Counted from the stretch's first letter, positions 41,665 through 55,280 are shown. The stretch: DNA of 64,000 bases from Lasiosphaeris hirsuta (GCA_030549175.1 JAUKUA010000006.1:4092001-4156000), one strand, 5' to 3'. The notes: generated by a model from the sequence alone, not told the origin. Program-made: numbers and translations.

Positions 41665-42942
41665 TTACAAAGTGGGCTTCCTCAGGATCTCCTCACAGTT
41701 GGTGTCGAAGCGCAGGTTCCAGAGGCGGACGGATGCCATGAAGCGCTCGGTCTTCTCAAGCTCGCGCTCGCGGCCAAACAGGGTCTCGACGAACTCGACG
41801 CCGGCGTTCTTGCCGAGCTGGGACGAATCCTTGCGCTGCTTAGTGGTGGACCGCAGCATGGGGGCCTCGCACGCTTTGAGAAGCTTGCGCAGCTTGTCGG
41901 TAATCCGGTCACCGGCCTCAATGAACTCCTCAATCATCTCGCGGTTGTCCTGGGTCCGGATCTTGGGAACGATCTCCTCGGCACGCTTGATCTTGCCGGC
42001 CAGCTTGATCAGGAGCAGCCACAAGTCGCCAGCCATATCCGAGATGGGAGTGGCAGGGCCGTGGTGATAGACGGTCCAGTCGTAGATCCATTTCCCGAGG
42101 GAGTTGGAGTCAAAGACGCTACCGAGCAGCATGATGGGCTCCTCACTGGGGTCCCAGTTCTTGAGTGAGTAGCCGGTGGGGATTCTGTGCCGCTTGGCAT
42201 CAGCCTCCGTGGCGGCGCGGGATGCTGGGGCGGGCTTCTTGTGCGCACTGGCCTGAGCCGGGCGGGCGGTCTGGGGTCGTTGAGGCACCGAGGTCGAGTT
42301 GCGACGAGTGTGTCCCGGCACAGCCGTGGGCTTGCGCTCGGGCGGATCGTAACGCGGCGATGCGTAACCCCCTGCCTCTCTGTCGAAGAAAGATGATGGA
42401 CCGCCCTGTGCATAGTAGTGGTAATCAGTGTGGTGTCCTCCAGCGTTGACAGTATAATATTCCATGTGCCGCTTCGACCTTGAACGCGCTGGAAGCACGT
42501 AGGTGACACCGTCGATCTCGATGAACTCGTCCTCGTCGGATTCCCCATGATGATCAGAGGTCCGAATATAGGAATATGAGCTGCGACGCTCGCGCTTGGG
42601 GTGTGAAACCCCCGAGAAATTCGGTTTGCGTGATGACCGCGATTGACTCACATTAGCAGTGGCGTACTGGCCGTCGCTCGTGTACCGAGGCGAGAAAGAA
42701 GGCCCACGAGGACTGCTGTAGTTGGCGTTGGTGAAGCCAGTAGTACTTCCGTTGCGGAAGTGAGCCCGCGTCGCCGGTCGCTGTGGTGTCGCCTGGGTGA
42801 AGTAGTAGGCGGGCCCGCGGGGGGACGGCGTCGGCGACGGGCTCGGAAACTTGCCCTCAAAGAGGTGCTCCTGGGCCGGGGTCGACCCGTACGGCGAATA
42901 GCTGGCCATCGTCTCCGGCTCTTGCGATGTGTGTCTCGACAT
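41665..42942 (-). CDS. Conserved-type fungal protein of unknown function
   Basis: Single exon, 425 residues, from ATG 42942. The frame extends a little upstream without another ATG. Residues 1-265 are low complexity, rich in Ser/Pro/Tyr/Arg (MSRHTSQEPETMASYSPYG, FPSPSPTPSPRGPAYYF), with a short acidic patch DEDEFIEIDGVTYVLP. The last 160 residues are a compact helical domain: GYSLKNWDPSEEPIMLLGSV, WIYDWTVYHHGPATPISDMA, GDLWLLLIKLAGKIKRAEE. It resembles a filamentous-fungal family often labelled, without functional support, as cell-wall protein gp1-like. There is no signal peptide or membrane helix, so a wall location is doubtful. It is the only firm protein gene in about 24 kb. Confidence 0.82.
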   Translation of the reverse strand: MSRHTSQEPETMASYSPYGSTPAQEHLFEGKFPSPSPTPSPRGPAYYFTQATPQRPATRAHFRNGSTTGFTNANYSSPRGPSFSPRYTSDGQYATANVSQSRSSRKPNFSGVSHPKRERRSSYSYIRTSDHHGESDEDEFIEIDGVTYVLPARSRSKRHMEYYTVNAGGHHTDYHYYAQGGPSSFFDREAGGYASPRYDPPERKPTAVPGHTRRNSTSVPQRPQTARPAQASAHKKPAPASRAATEADAKRHRIPTGYSLKNWDPSEEPIMLLGSVFDSNSLGKWIYDWTVYHHGPATPISDMAGDLWLLLIKLAGKIKRAEEIVPKIRTQDNREMIEEFIEAGDRITDKLRKLLKACEAPMLRSTTKQRKDSSQLGKNAGVEFVETLFGRERELEKTERFMASVRLWNLRFDTNCEEILRKPTL

Positions 42943-45176
42943 CCGATCGTTTCTCTTCACGCCGCCGAAATTGGTCGCGCGATGTCCTCACCCGATGTGA
43001 GGAGTTGTTGTTTTTGTTGTTTTTTTTTTTGTTGTCCTTGCTTAGAATTCGAAGCCAATCGCGTCTGTGTCGTGGCGCGGTAGAAAGTGACGCCCGTCAC
43101 CTTGGTCTGTGGTCGGTAGGAAGAGGAGAGGAAAACCGTCTTCTGTTTGAGTACATGTCAGGGACCTGGTGGTGATATCTCCGTTTGGAGAATTGGGCAT
43201 CAAAGTCTCAAGCGGACTCTGATGGCTTCTGGGGGTTGCTGGACGCTTCGGTGGTCCAGGATGAATAATGGTGTGAAGTTGGGGCGGTGTCGAGCGCGTG
43301 CGTTGCAGACGTGTGAATGATGTTATAGTGAATTGGCAGAAGCCAAAGTTGGCAGAAAATATGGAAATTTGGGTGGTTGGCAGCACTTTATAATAGTAAG
43401 GTGAGAATCAGTGGTGCAGACTCCAGAGGGCGGACAGGGTGGGCGAACACAATCAGGCCGAGGGGGAGAGTGACAGGGATGGCGACAGGGGTGTGAAATG
43501 GCTTTTTCGTTGATTGACTCCTCGTGGCGGCGAAGTGGAGGGGGGGTGGGAGCAGTGAGGAGCTTGACCCCTGCTCCGTATGTATCTTAGTCACTCCTCT
43601 GGTGCTGACCAGAAGTAGCGACACGCCCCTACCCAGTTCGAGGCCTTTCTGTCGACACTGTGCTGAACAATTCGAAGCATGGGCCGCCGGCTGGCCAATG
43701 GAGCCTCCCGCGCGCCCTGCGCTGCTCCTGCTGCGTACCAAGTACTGCCCGCTGCTGTGCTGCCAGAGACAGCCAGTCGTCTCTCTCGTTTTTGCAGTGC
43801 TTCGCTGAGTCGAGGCCTGCGCCTGAAAATAGACCCCAAATTGGAAGCGGCAGCGCAATAGCAACCTCGGCGAGTCTGCGACTGACGTCTGTGACTGCGA
43901 CTGCGACTGCGACTGCCCCTCGGGGGTTGGAATCGCCGCTCCACACGAGAAAGAGAATGGCGAGGAAGGCGGCCGTTGACGATCGCGCTTGGGAAAAGAT
44001 GAATCACACTCAATAGCCTGTGCGCCGTTGGATGGTCCTGGTCCTTCGCCCAAATTTCGATTCCAGCGGGTTTGGTGTGCAAATTTGCACAGCGGGACGT
44101 GTCCCGGATTCGCCCTAGGACGCCTCCTGGTCGCCTCGACGCCTTCTCAACCCAGCCAATCTGCCGCCGGCTAAGCGAAATAAGTGCAGACGAGGGTTTG
44201 GAAAAAGAACTTCCAACGTCGCGCGGCAGGGGATAAGTCGAGCAATCCAACGGTTGCGTGAAAATTTTTCCACGAGAACCGCAGCTGCTCGGCTTGCAAA
44301 CGACTTGTTGGTGCAACCCAAAGCAATGACAATCACTATCCTTGGATGACCGAACGGAATGGCGGGCCAGGAGCGGAGGGGGATGGAGGCAGCCAGAGTC
44401 TGTCTGCCAGACGAGCAAGCAATAAAGGCAGCGTGGCAGCGACCTGCGCACCGTTGCTTGATGACAGAAACTGCTGTGGTCGTAGTCCTCAGGCACGACG
44501 TCGCAGCTGGATGAGATTTGGGATGTCCACCGGTGACTGCTCCGGAGTGCTGCGGATGACTCTGCACGCACCGCGGCCTCTCAATCTTTTTTCGGCAGCG
44601 CAGCTCTCTGCCTGTCGTTGTGTTTCCGAGGCGCCGCCCGGGAGGCTCGTATCAGCCCGGAGAGTATCTGGATTCTGATAGGATTCGATTACACTGGCTC
44701 GTTCTCAAGTGGGTGCCAAGGATCGCTATTCCAATCGGAGCCGGCCGTGACTCTGGTTAGGGGTGATAAGGCGATGATGGGTGATGATGCGCTTCCAATG
44801 CTAGCAGATGCTAGACAGGCCAGATATCCCAAGATGCGGCGGAGACCGAGTCGCAACTTGCAAGGGCCCGGTCGCAAGGGTTGACGATTGCCAAGTGAGA
44901 CCTTTGTGAGAGTTTGCGCGGCCTCAGCGAGGGGCTCGGAGAGGCAGCGGGCGCTCGACGACGACGGTGGCGACGTGCGGATAGCTAGGGAATGCCCATG
45001 AGGGATTTCATGGTTGACGACTCCTGACAAGGAAATAGGAGAGATTGTGGTGAAGGAGGGGACTTTTTGTGTTTTAACGCCGCTCAAGGCGACGACTGCT
45101 GACGTCGACTCCATATTCGCCTCTTGCCCCTCCTCTGCCAGAACAGGAAGGAAGCGAGCCCCTCACTCACCCCATC

Positions 45177-45227
45177 GATGGTGGTGTGTAGGCTTCGTGA
45201 TAATCCGGAAGTCTACACACCACCACC
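45177..45227. repeat. Hairpin-forming inverted repeat
   Basis: Arms 45177-45196 and 45208-45227 are complementary at 18 of 20 positions (one further G-U pair in RNA), with an 11-base loop. The core arm is TGGTGGTGTGTAG. It lies in the gene-poor block, away from any coding gene. Confidence 0.75.
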
Positions 45228-48200
45228 GTGCCCTTGACCTTATCGCCAGCCCTCCCGGCATCGCATCACAGCATTACATATCGTGTCATGTCACATGTGG
45301 CCGTCGAGTATTTTCCTGGGCCATTCAGGTCGCGATCTGGGTCTCCGGACGATTGACGACGCGCCCCCATCTCCCATCCCCAAAGGAGGAATACGCAGGC
45401 CATACGCATAATCTGGGGTTGCCAAGGGCCGGGCGGCGAGCACACATCGCAGCGTTAGGTGCCCGAGAGGCCAGGAGCATGGAGGACTCTGGAGCTGCAG
45501 CATCTGACCCCTGGTTCGTTCCAGTTCGCGGCGTTCTGCGAGGGCGTTCGTGCTTCGCGTGGACCTTGCTGCACCGCACCACATGCAGCCCCTCTCACAG
45601 CGGGGGTTGTTGGTGGTGGAACGTGCACTGGATGCCGTCTTGGGCGACGACAGCCTCCCACGCCTCCCACGCCTCCCCATTTTGTCTAGCTGTCATCGTT
45701 TAGCCTCCTCTCGGTGGGGGCAACTGCGGGTTTGCTCGCGACGAAGGACACCACAGCACTTCACATCGCAAGACGTCTGGTTGGACACGATGTGCGGCTG
45801 GATGAGACCGAGCAGAGCAGCGCTCTCGTCGCCAGACCCTGACCAACGTCTCTGCGATTTTTATTTTGCAGTGGTGCTCCGCAGCAATACGCAGCGCAGT
45901 GTTCCCCTCCGCTTGGGGTCCCTCCGCTTTGATGTCAATGCGACTGCGGCTCACATATCCCACGGAAATCTTATACCGGTCGAGGCCGTATTAGCCTCAC
46001 CTGGACGCGGGCAAATGGGATTGATTCCTCACCGTGACGAGCTCCCAGCCTCTCGAGTCATCCCAAACCCACGAGAATCACACGAAACCTAGCGACAATC
46101 AATGGCTAGTGGTTCGAACCTCGCGTTTCCGCATGACCATGGCCTTGCTGGCGACCAGCCTTCCCGGCTACCGACCTCCAAGCCCCTGTGCGACCGGAGA
46201 GGGGAAAAGGGGAGGGAAGACAGCATGGCAATCTTCAACCACCCAGCTATCCGTATTATCCTGCACTGCTAGCTAGTATCCAGCCCCTTGTCGAGGCCTG
46301 CTCCTTGTCTGGTCCTTGGCTGCTTCCTTGCAGCCTCGGGGCACGGCTGAGAACGGGCAGGCACGACAAGCAAACCACATGCACGGAATATTGCCCCTCC
46401 CAAACGCCCATGGCCAGAGGATCGAGGTGTACGGGCCATGGTGTATGGTGTAACCTCGTGTTCCGACCGGCAAGCCAGGCCATGGTGAATAGTTTCGGGT
46501 ATTCCCTGTCGAAGTCGACTCCCGTGCAAGCCGTGTCACCGTCAATCATTCTGCCGGTACCGACGAGGGCGTATAATCGCCTCTCCGTGCGTGCCAGTCT
46601 CGCTCACGCAATTTATTGCAGAGACTGCCAGACGTCCTCGCTCACCTTCCGCTCATCCCGCCTCGCAAAGACACGCTCCGCCGTGGAAAGGCCAGCGATA
46701 TATGGCAGGATCCCGAGGGGCATGTCGTGGTGAGCCGTCTGCCTCTAGGGCTGTAAAAGTCCAGACTCAGGTCCGCTAATGCAGGCTAAACCTCCGCAAA
46801 GCTTCCTGTCAGTCGGTTCCAGTTGCGAGCAGCAACCCCGGACTGCCCAGGTGAACGGTAAAAGTCTCGGTCGTTCACCTTCTCTCACCGTGGCTGCGCC
46901 CCCCCCCCCCCCCCCCCCCCCCAGCGATCCGCCTGCTCCGTAGCGCAGGTTATCTCGCGTCTGGGAACATCGCTTCCCTTTTCCCTTGTTATTTGGTCCT
47001 CAACCTTCCCTCCTCGTGGCTCACCTCGCAAAGGGCTCCATACAGTGTACAGAGCGACGCCGTCAGGATGTCGACCGCGGTCAGGACAACAGCAGGTCTG
47101 TTGTTGCTCGCACCCCCGACCGAGAGATTACACCCACGACCACGGGTCAACCCATCAAGACAGTGATGGGAAAAGCGTGAAAAGTGCGAGAAAAAAAAAA
47201 AAAAAAAGGTCCAACCCACCCCTGCAAGCACCAAAAGACCATCACACGTCTGGCTTCCTAGCGTTGGCAAGTGGAGCACACACCTCTTTCACCTCTTCAT
47301 GTCGGGGCCTTGGCTGGGCCTTGGCAGTTGTTCGTCCACTCGTGAACCCGGGTGTGCTTGCTTCTAGAAAGCCACCCCTCCCTTGCAGGTCCTTGCAAGT
47401 GTTCTGCAACTCGATGGTCGCTGGTGGCTTTTTCACTCCCTTTCCCCTGCTCCCTGTTCCCAATGCACCCTGGCTCTGGCCCGGTGCGGCACGACACCCC
47501 CGGCGACCTTCCGCTTTTTGATTTGCTCCTATTGCTCCTATTTGGCTCACCGTGAAAAAAATTTTCACCTCCAATTCAACTCGACAGTGTTTTGATTTGG
47601 CTGAGGGGGGACGGGCAGAGAAACGAACAGAAGGGGTACGCGGGCCTGTCAGGGCGACGGAGGGCTCCCGCGAGTCCGGTTCTCTCGCTGTCTCTCTCTT
47701 GCGGGCAGCTGGCCCTATGGAAGACTCTGACTCACGCGTGAGGAGCGCCGTCATGTATGATGTATGCTCTGCTGCCCTAATGGGCCCCCCCGATGGCATT
47801 GTTTGCTGCGTTGATGTCCAATGTCAGCGGGCTGTTTGGGTGCTGGACGCTGTATGGCCAATGACCCCGCTACAGCGTGCGATGGATGCAAAGGCTGGAT
47901 TCCCGATTGGAGACGTTGAGGTGCAGCGCTGCCGAAAGACACCGGCGGACCACTCGACAGCGCCGACCGCAAAAGGCCACCACCTCAACCCCAATATGCT
48001 CCAATGCTCGCGCGGTGCAAGCCACTCGATCTGCTAGCTCTGGCCCACCGTGCTGCCGACCCCCTGTCCGTTTTTACCAAATCGTCGCCCCAGGTGAAGG
48101 AGTTTCGAACGAGTTGAATGGACGCGGCTTCTTTTTCTTCCCCTTGTCCCCTAGTCCCCCTTGTTGCCTTGTGGAGGACCGTCCGGCCGTCCCACCGCAT

Positions 48201-48371
48201 CACCGGCCGCCCCCCAACCCGTCCACACAGCGTAGCCCAAAATAGGAGATTACCCAGGCGGGTATGTAGCAGAATCGAACCGACCTCGCTGCCGTCATGC
48301 CCCTCGCGCGCCCCCTCGAGTCTCGACACCTCTCACCGACACTTTCTAAGCCTCATTAACCAAGGGAAAGT

Positions 48372-48407
<36 letters not shown>

Positions 48408-51400
48408 GCCAAGGGGTTCCGCCCGGGAGCATGCACGTCCACCTGCATGTTTATGCCTGCGGAGGGGGGGGGGTGAAGGACCTGCGCGGCAGCATCCCAT
48501 ACGCTGGCTTCCCGGTTTGGCCCTGGCAACGGCCTCTGACGTAGCGTGTCACCCACAGAAATATTGGAAAGTGAAGAAAAATTGCACGATATTTCGGTAT
48601 CTCTGGCCAATGTCCTAGATGCCGGAACTCAAAGCGGATGGCGGAAGAAAGCAGGAGGCAGACGGGCGAGGCCAGCGAGGGCATTGGCGGTCGGGAGCCG
48701 TTGGATACGCAGGATGAGCGGCAGCGGTAGCGGCAGCGGCAGCAAGGACGGGAGCAGCATTGAACGACGAGGACGAGACGGAAGGTGATCCCTCGGCGTT
48801 GGTCGGTCCCTTTGGACGATCACGGCGCGAGCCAAGAGGTGTCTAATTTGTCTTACGTGCTGGAGGTCCGCTAGGCCCTGTACACGTACCACAGGCGGCA
48901 TTGACATTGGGCTGCTACCATATGCGCGGCTGCGAACTCGAGCCGCCGCCGTGTAAGAGAAGCCCAGCGGTGAGCGACGAAACACACTACTCTGCGCACA
49001 CAAACCACACACACAGACATCCAGGTATCGAAATTCAATAATAACATGCAGCGGATGGAAATTTTTTCCAACGGCTTGTCGCCAATTCGCCTAGTGTCGC
49101 ACGGTAGGTTACTGTAGTATGCACATCTTGATCCAGAGTACACACCCCCCCTACCCTCTTGAGCACCCTTGTCGCTATGCCCCCATTCTACTCATTTTTG
49201 GTATCGATACTCGACACCCCAAATATCCCCCCGGTCCAGTTAAAAATGGCCAGCCCGTCTCTGCACGTGCAAACTGACGAAATAGGGCGGACGTGTGCGA
49301 CGACAACTCACCTCACCCTTCTGCAATCTGTCGGCTTCTGCTCCGGTGTAACCACCCCTGACATCCTGAGAGGATCTCAGCTGTCCCCCTTCTTCCCCCT
49401 CTCTCCGCTGGCGAGTGCCCACTGGCGGGGCAGCGATTTTGGGGGGGGGGTCATCCGGCGCAGTGCAACGGTGGGTCGTGGATGGAGATCTTGGAGTCGA
49501 TGTAGACTCCGGGGGAGCCTGGAGAGCCTGGAGAAGGGCCGGGGCAAAAGGAGGAGTCGGTCAGCCGACGAGTGTCAAGACTCGAACAGCACAGCAGAAC
49601 CCTTTTTTTTTTATGGTGCGGCCTCTCTCTGAAGAGCGGGAGCATGTGCCGCGGGAGGGAGCGGCCAATCAGAGGCCGAGCGCAAACCCAGCTGGCTTCG
49701 ATTCGCCAGCGCGCCCGGTGTCGGCGGCCTTTGAGAAGGCAAAAGGGAGACGAGGAGGACACCTCAGTATTTGCTGTGCCCCTTTACGGAATGCGCAGAT
49801 GAGTTACTAGACGCCCTATAGCACTTCGGGAGTGTGGGTGCGCCAGGCACGGAACCCAATGGCCGGGAGACGTCGACGGACACTGTAGAAGTCGGGAAGA
49901 GAGTATGCAGCTGAAAAAGGGCGAGGCGTGTTTCAATTAGTTTCAATTGCCGTCGCCATGCCCGATTCTCTCTCGGTTCTCCTGAGTCCCAAGGGCCTCC
50001 AAAGGGGCCCATCCCCTTTTCGACGTCTCGCGCACCAGAATGGCAGCTAGTGCGGCGAGAGACGAGCTGGGTGGCCGTTGAACAACTCGACTGGCTGGCC
50101 CTACGGACGGCCGCCAATGCATGGACGCACACAGAAGGAAAAGAAAAGAAGAAAAAAGTTGCAGGGCTTTGCACGCTGATGGCGCGGCGCTGCCAAGTCC
50201 CGCCTTGCCCGCCTCGTTCGGCTGCCTGAGGTCAAGGCAAAAAAAGAATTAGAGTGCGTGCTGTGGACAAGTGGGGCCTCAGGGTCTCAAGCGTCGATTT
50301 CTCTCAGGTTGGACAAGCCAGTTCCGAGGGTTTGGGTCTGCTAAAGCCACATGTCAGTCGCCACACACCACACACACACCACACACACACAACACACACA
50401 TCCGGTCGACATTTGAAGATTAGCTCGGCGGGTGGTGGCGGTGCAGCGCCACCCCCGGATTTGCAAGGCTGCCATTCGCTGATCCGTCATTCCGGATTTT
50501 CCCACTTCCCGATCGGCCTGTGCGGAGCCCGCGGCATGTGGGTCCCGTGGAAGTGGAAGCCCTGGCATGGAAGGTTGGTCCTGTGGCATGTCCCGGATGC
50601 CGCACGGTCCAGATTTCTTCCTTACCTTTCTAAAATCAGGCATTACCAATCCCAACCCAAAGCCCAACTTCAACCTCTCACCTCTGTCGCTGTCGCTGTC
50701 GCTTGTCGCTCTCCGTCCCGCAACCGCCAGCGCTTTCTACGTATGAGTTTATCCTCTACTCCGCCCGCCTACGTCACCGCTACTACCAGAGTCAATGATT
50801 CATAGCACGGTGACGCCTGCTAGCGACACACCCCCGATGCCAAATGCCAAATCAAAATGCCGGCGGTCGGTGCATGCGGACTCCTGACTGACTCCTAAGG
50901 CCGCAACACACCCCCTGTGGCTGAGGCAATTATTTTCGCCGCCTCTCTCTCTCCCAAGTCGCCGAACAAAATCACTTGACTCACCGCAACGAAAAGTCGC
51001 CCTCGCTGTCAACCGTCACGGGACCCTCCGGATGCCTCGATTGTTGTCTGCCAGACCTATCCAATCCATCCGTCGTCGAAGCGCCGTCCTCTCGTCGCCT
51101 TGAGACGCCGACGCGTGCGCACCACAGGCCGAGTGGACTGGGAGTGCGCCGCCGACGGACCATTGATGACGAGAAGACGGTGGCTGGGGGCCCTGCCGGG
51201 CCAGGAGATTGGGAGAAGCGAGAAAAAAGAAGGCAGAGAGCGAGCCTCCCGCGTTTCAGACCCTATCGGGACGTGACTCACACCCATGTAACAGCACACA
51301 CAGACACTCCCCCGTGGGTCGCGCTGTGTTGTTGTTCGTCGAGTCGAAAGTGTCGGTGTCGCTCTCCCGTTGTCGCACACACTAGATTCGCCCAGGCCGT

Positions 51401-52305
51401 GCGCCATCCGATAGATCCATGATATCTCGTCAAAATGCGCCAGCGCGCGACCGCACGCACGCGCAAGCGCACCTACGCTATCTGTCGTCTGCCTGTCCGC
51501 CAGTCCAGTGCCCCCCTTTTGCCACTCCAAGCGATATCGCGGGACCCCAAACGGGATCATAGCTGCTCCCCCGGGTTGGATCAGGGGTTCCGGGTTGAGC
51601 ATCCTCTAGGAAGGTTCCCAAGTCTATCCGGGGCCATGCCCTTCAGACGAAAGCAGAGCAGGCGATTGCATCACTCATGGCTACAAAGGCAGCAGTGCCG
51701 ACGCCAGAAGCCAGAAGCAGAAGCAACAGCACCCAAGCCGCCCCGGCGGCAGGTGGTGCGGTGCAAAGCTGCCCTTCCCGGTCACCCTTTTTTTTTTTTT
51801 CTGGTTCTTGTCTTTCGACCCAACGACCGGAGTCTTTGAGTGGTTCCTGCAGGAAGGCTTATCGCTTGTCACCCTTCCCTCTTGTTCGCCCGGACGCATC
51901 GCCACAGCGCAGGCGGTGTGCTATTGGAGATAAGACGTCGTCGCAGGCGCATTCCAAATGGATGACAACAGACCTTCCGGATGCGAGTCAACGGGCCTGG
52001 CGTGATGGGGACGCGTAGAGCTACGGCTACACCTCATCACTGCTGCCTCCCCCGCGCCACTCTGGTGATCTGCGCTGGCCGTCCAGCCAGATCGGGGAGC
52101 CGCTTCATTTCCTTTCTTTTTTATTCTGTCATGCTTTCGTTTCTGGAAGCCTTTTACGATGGCCGACTGGAACCCCTACTTTGGTGCCAATGACATTGCC
52201 CAGTGACGTTATTCTGTTCGCAGAGACGAGGCGGGAGGGAGCCTGCCCTCCCACACACAAATGTGCCAACTGGGGAACAAGCACATATTGCCACCCCCTT
52301 CCCCT

Positions 52306-52308
<3 letters not shown>

Positions 52309-52348
<40 letters not shown>

Positions 52349-52357
52349 GGGGGGGGG
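52309..52357. repeat. T38-A-G10 homopolymer block pair
   Basis: Thirty-eight T, one A, ten G. It is the inverse of the C-then-A layout found at 33593-33630 and 54543-54562. Confidence 0.9.
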
Positions 52358-53245
52358 TTGCTACCAACCCATCTGGCGTGCAGCGAGAGGCCCCCCGATC
52401 TTGCTCCCCCCCGTCGCACCGCAACGATATAGAATCGACGCGCCCAGTGATCGGGCTACGTTTCGGGCACACTGTGGATGTTCGTTGCGATACTTTGTTG
52501 TAAGGGAGGGCGTCCTGGGCTGTGTTCGCGTCGCGGGCGTCGTGGGCGTCGCAGGCGCCTGCGATCGTCCTGGTGGTGCTGATGACTGGGTTTGGTGAGA
52601 GGGAGGTTGGTATTTGCGTCACGGGGCAGGACTGGGCTTTTCTGACGTCGATGGATGGTATGCTTTGTCGATCTTTCAGGTCCCTCTCCCCCCCTTCTCC
52701 CTTATCCCGGGCGGGAGGATGACTCGGTGGGTGGAGATCTGGGCCGGGCGCGGCTGGACTGGCCGGTGGAGGTGAGGACAACCTGGATGACTGCCTACCT
52801 CTACCTACTATAGATGCCTTGAATCTAATGTTTCGTCCGCGATCTCGCAGGCCTCTCTTGTCCCCATCTTGTGGTGTTTCTTGCCCTCACGTCCCGTGAC
52901 TCCGTGACTCACGCGCCCCCAGATGCCATCCACCGTGCTTTGACGCCTGCGCGACAATAGCACCCCCTCCCCCACCCCCCTCGCGGTGGCACAAAAACTG
53001 CACACACAAGTCGACTACGTGCTCCCCCTTCCGGGGCCTTGCTTCCCCATCCAGTACGACGTCATTCCTCATGCCAGCCTCGTCCATGCCCCGTCGTCCA
53101 AATACCCCCGGGACACAAGGTCGTCGCACACACATCCGCATGGGCGCACGCGCAGGCTGGCTCCATTTGCTGTGTGAAGTTGGGCTAGTGCCTGCAGCCT
53201 GGCGTCGCGGGTGAGAGGGCGGGCGTTGTGATAGGTTGGACTTTT

Positions 53246-53272
53246 GGGGGGGGGGGGGGGGGGGGGGGGGGG
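53246..53272. repeat. G27 tract
   Basis: Uninterrupted run of about 27 G, the longest G/C homopolymer in the window. It could fold as a G-quadruplex. Exact length is uncertain in any sequenced copy. Confidence 0.85.
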
Positions 53273-55270
53273 TGGAAGTCAGCCGCGTTTGCCCTCTCTT
53301 TTTTGTTTTCGATCGTGGTGGTGGTGGTGGTGGTTGCCTGTTCCGTGTGTGCATTGCAGTGCCGTCCATTCTGTGGGCTTGGTTTTTTTTTTTTCCGGTA
53401 TGGAGTGGTTGAGGTGGAGGGGGGTGAGGCTGAGGGGGTTTGGGAATCCGTTCCGGCTTGCGTAGGGAGTCCTGGGCTGATGACGCAACAATGGATGGGA
53501 TTGGTGGTGAGGTTGTCGTGGTTGTCATGGTGGGTGTTTTGGTGAGGGGCTTGGGGGCGTTGTCGGGTTGGCATCGTGGATGGGTTTGCGGTTTCACCCA
53601 AAGGTCTGGTCTGGGTCGTACCAAGGGTCTTCGCGCGTGTAACAGTCGGCTTGTGCGGGTTTACCTCGACGACATTTCAGCAGCGTGGTTGGCGGCCGTG
53701 ATAGGTCCGTTGGTGTTGAGCTTGGTTTGATTCCTTGATTGGGAAAGCCTCGTCCCCTTTCGGTTGTCGTGGCTTGTTACTCAGCGCTCGTCTAGTTCAT
53801 GCATTCGTCCACCAAAGAAGTGCACGCTGCGTTGCGGGGTCGTACATAATCCTCTCAGACAGCCACATGTGAGTTGCGTATCTGATTCTCTTGGAACCGG
53901 CTGAGATGGAATCGTCTCCTGACCTCCGCACCCACACGTACGCGCACGTGGGGGATCATCCTGGCGTGGAAACGGTCGCACAGTTATAGGATCAATCAGA
54001 TGTTACACTTGCACAAAACATGGTCGATGGTGATTAGGAACTGGCAATGGGGAGTGGTGCCCAAGACTTTCCAGGGACATGTTTGGGTGCCCCGCGTTCC
54101 GGTTGAATCTTCCCAACGAGATAAGAGCTGGATTTCTATCAATTACAATGCACCCAGTTCTAGGGCGGCCAACAAGCACCCTCCGCATCTATATGCTCCC
54201 CGTACGACCCCCCCCTCCCCCCCCTCCCCCCCATATGGGCCGCAACCCCACGGCCACAGGCTCCTACTCGGCGCGCCACGTCAATAAACAGCTTATCGAC
54301 CGTTTGCTCTTGCCAACCAACGGCATTTGGACGACATGTCTCGCAGCTAGTCAGGTGCCAGCAGAAACACCACGTTTCTTCTTCCATCTCTCCATCATTG
54401 CAGAGACGCAGGGTTTCACTGCTCGCTCCAAGGGTCCTCGCTTTCTTGCAGCACATGGGTTTTGGCCTCAGCTGGGAACGGCATTCTGGCGCCGTTTCCC
54501 ATCTCTAGCTCCCGGCAAATAGACATCGACGGCAAGCACACGCCCCCCCCCCCCAAAAAAAACCTGTGCCATTCGGAGACTTCTCATGCTCGCTGCCAGC
54601 GCGCAATACAATCAGCCGCATGCCATTCGCAAGTCGATATCATGCTTTGATGCACGCGGCTACCTCCGGCTCAGCAGCCATCAAGTCCATAGTCGACACA
54701 TGCATGATAGGTGTCTGCTATATGCGCGCCGCATCTCAGTCGGGGTTGATAGAGTCCAATACCGGACACATGACGCAGCCACTTCCGTATAGACGTTGAC
54801 GTTGACCTGGCTATCTTGTCCAAGCCCCGGAATCAAGAGGGCTCTTGCTGTTTCAGGCCGCATGCCGTCCAACACAGTGGGTGAGTGATGTCGACATGAA
54901 CCGATGATCAGGTAGAAATGGGACGACCTTGCGTGATGCCATTCACCAATGCAGCCGGCCTTGCGTCCCAGCCATGGTAGGAGAGACGCCGTGACCTCCT
55001 GTGTCGAAACGGGAAATGAGGCACGCGGGCCAGCGTCGACGTCCAAACCTGTTCCTATTCGCATATCCATCAGCGTCAGGTCCATATCAGGTCCATATTG
55101 GAAAGCAGTTCAAAGCCATCTCTCACACAATGGTGATAGACACACGTCCGCCAGGCCATGACAAGCAACGGGTCATAGAGGTACCTGGGTAGGTACTTTG
55201 GCCGGGGCGAGAGGAGAGGGGAGAGGGGTGCGAAAAGGAGACCAATAATGCCAGAAGGGAAAAAGAAAGC

Positions 55271-55275
55271 AAAAA
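55271..55275 (-). terminator. Pol III terminator of the initiator tRNA
   Basis: T5 run on the transcribed strand five bases after the tRNA 3' end. Confidence 0.8.
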
Positions 55276-55280
55276 GATAT

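Larger units (their letters stand above)
42943..55280. other. 12.3-kb GC-rich gene-poor region
   Basis: No supported gene was found. The first few hundred bases are presumably promoter and leader of the gene ending at 42942. The rest has many homopolymers and simple repeats: C24 at 46899-46922, A17 at 47191-47207, a GA run at 48373-48407, a CA/CACAC region at 50360-50400, T38-A-G10 at 52309-52357 and G27 at 53246-53272. It also holds a hairpin at 45177-45227. Long frames such as 43591-44571 (minus) have biased composition and no recognisable domains. Confidence 0.5.

Noticed and set aside
43591..44571. 326-codon minus-strand frame in the gene-poor block
   Set aside because: Composition dominated by Arg/Ser/Pro, overlapped by equally long frames in other phases, no domain or splice support.
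46100..46130. GGTTCGAACCTCGCG, a tRNA B-box-like string
   Set aside because: No A box or cloverleaf could be built around it on either strand.
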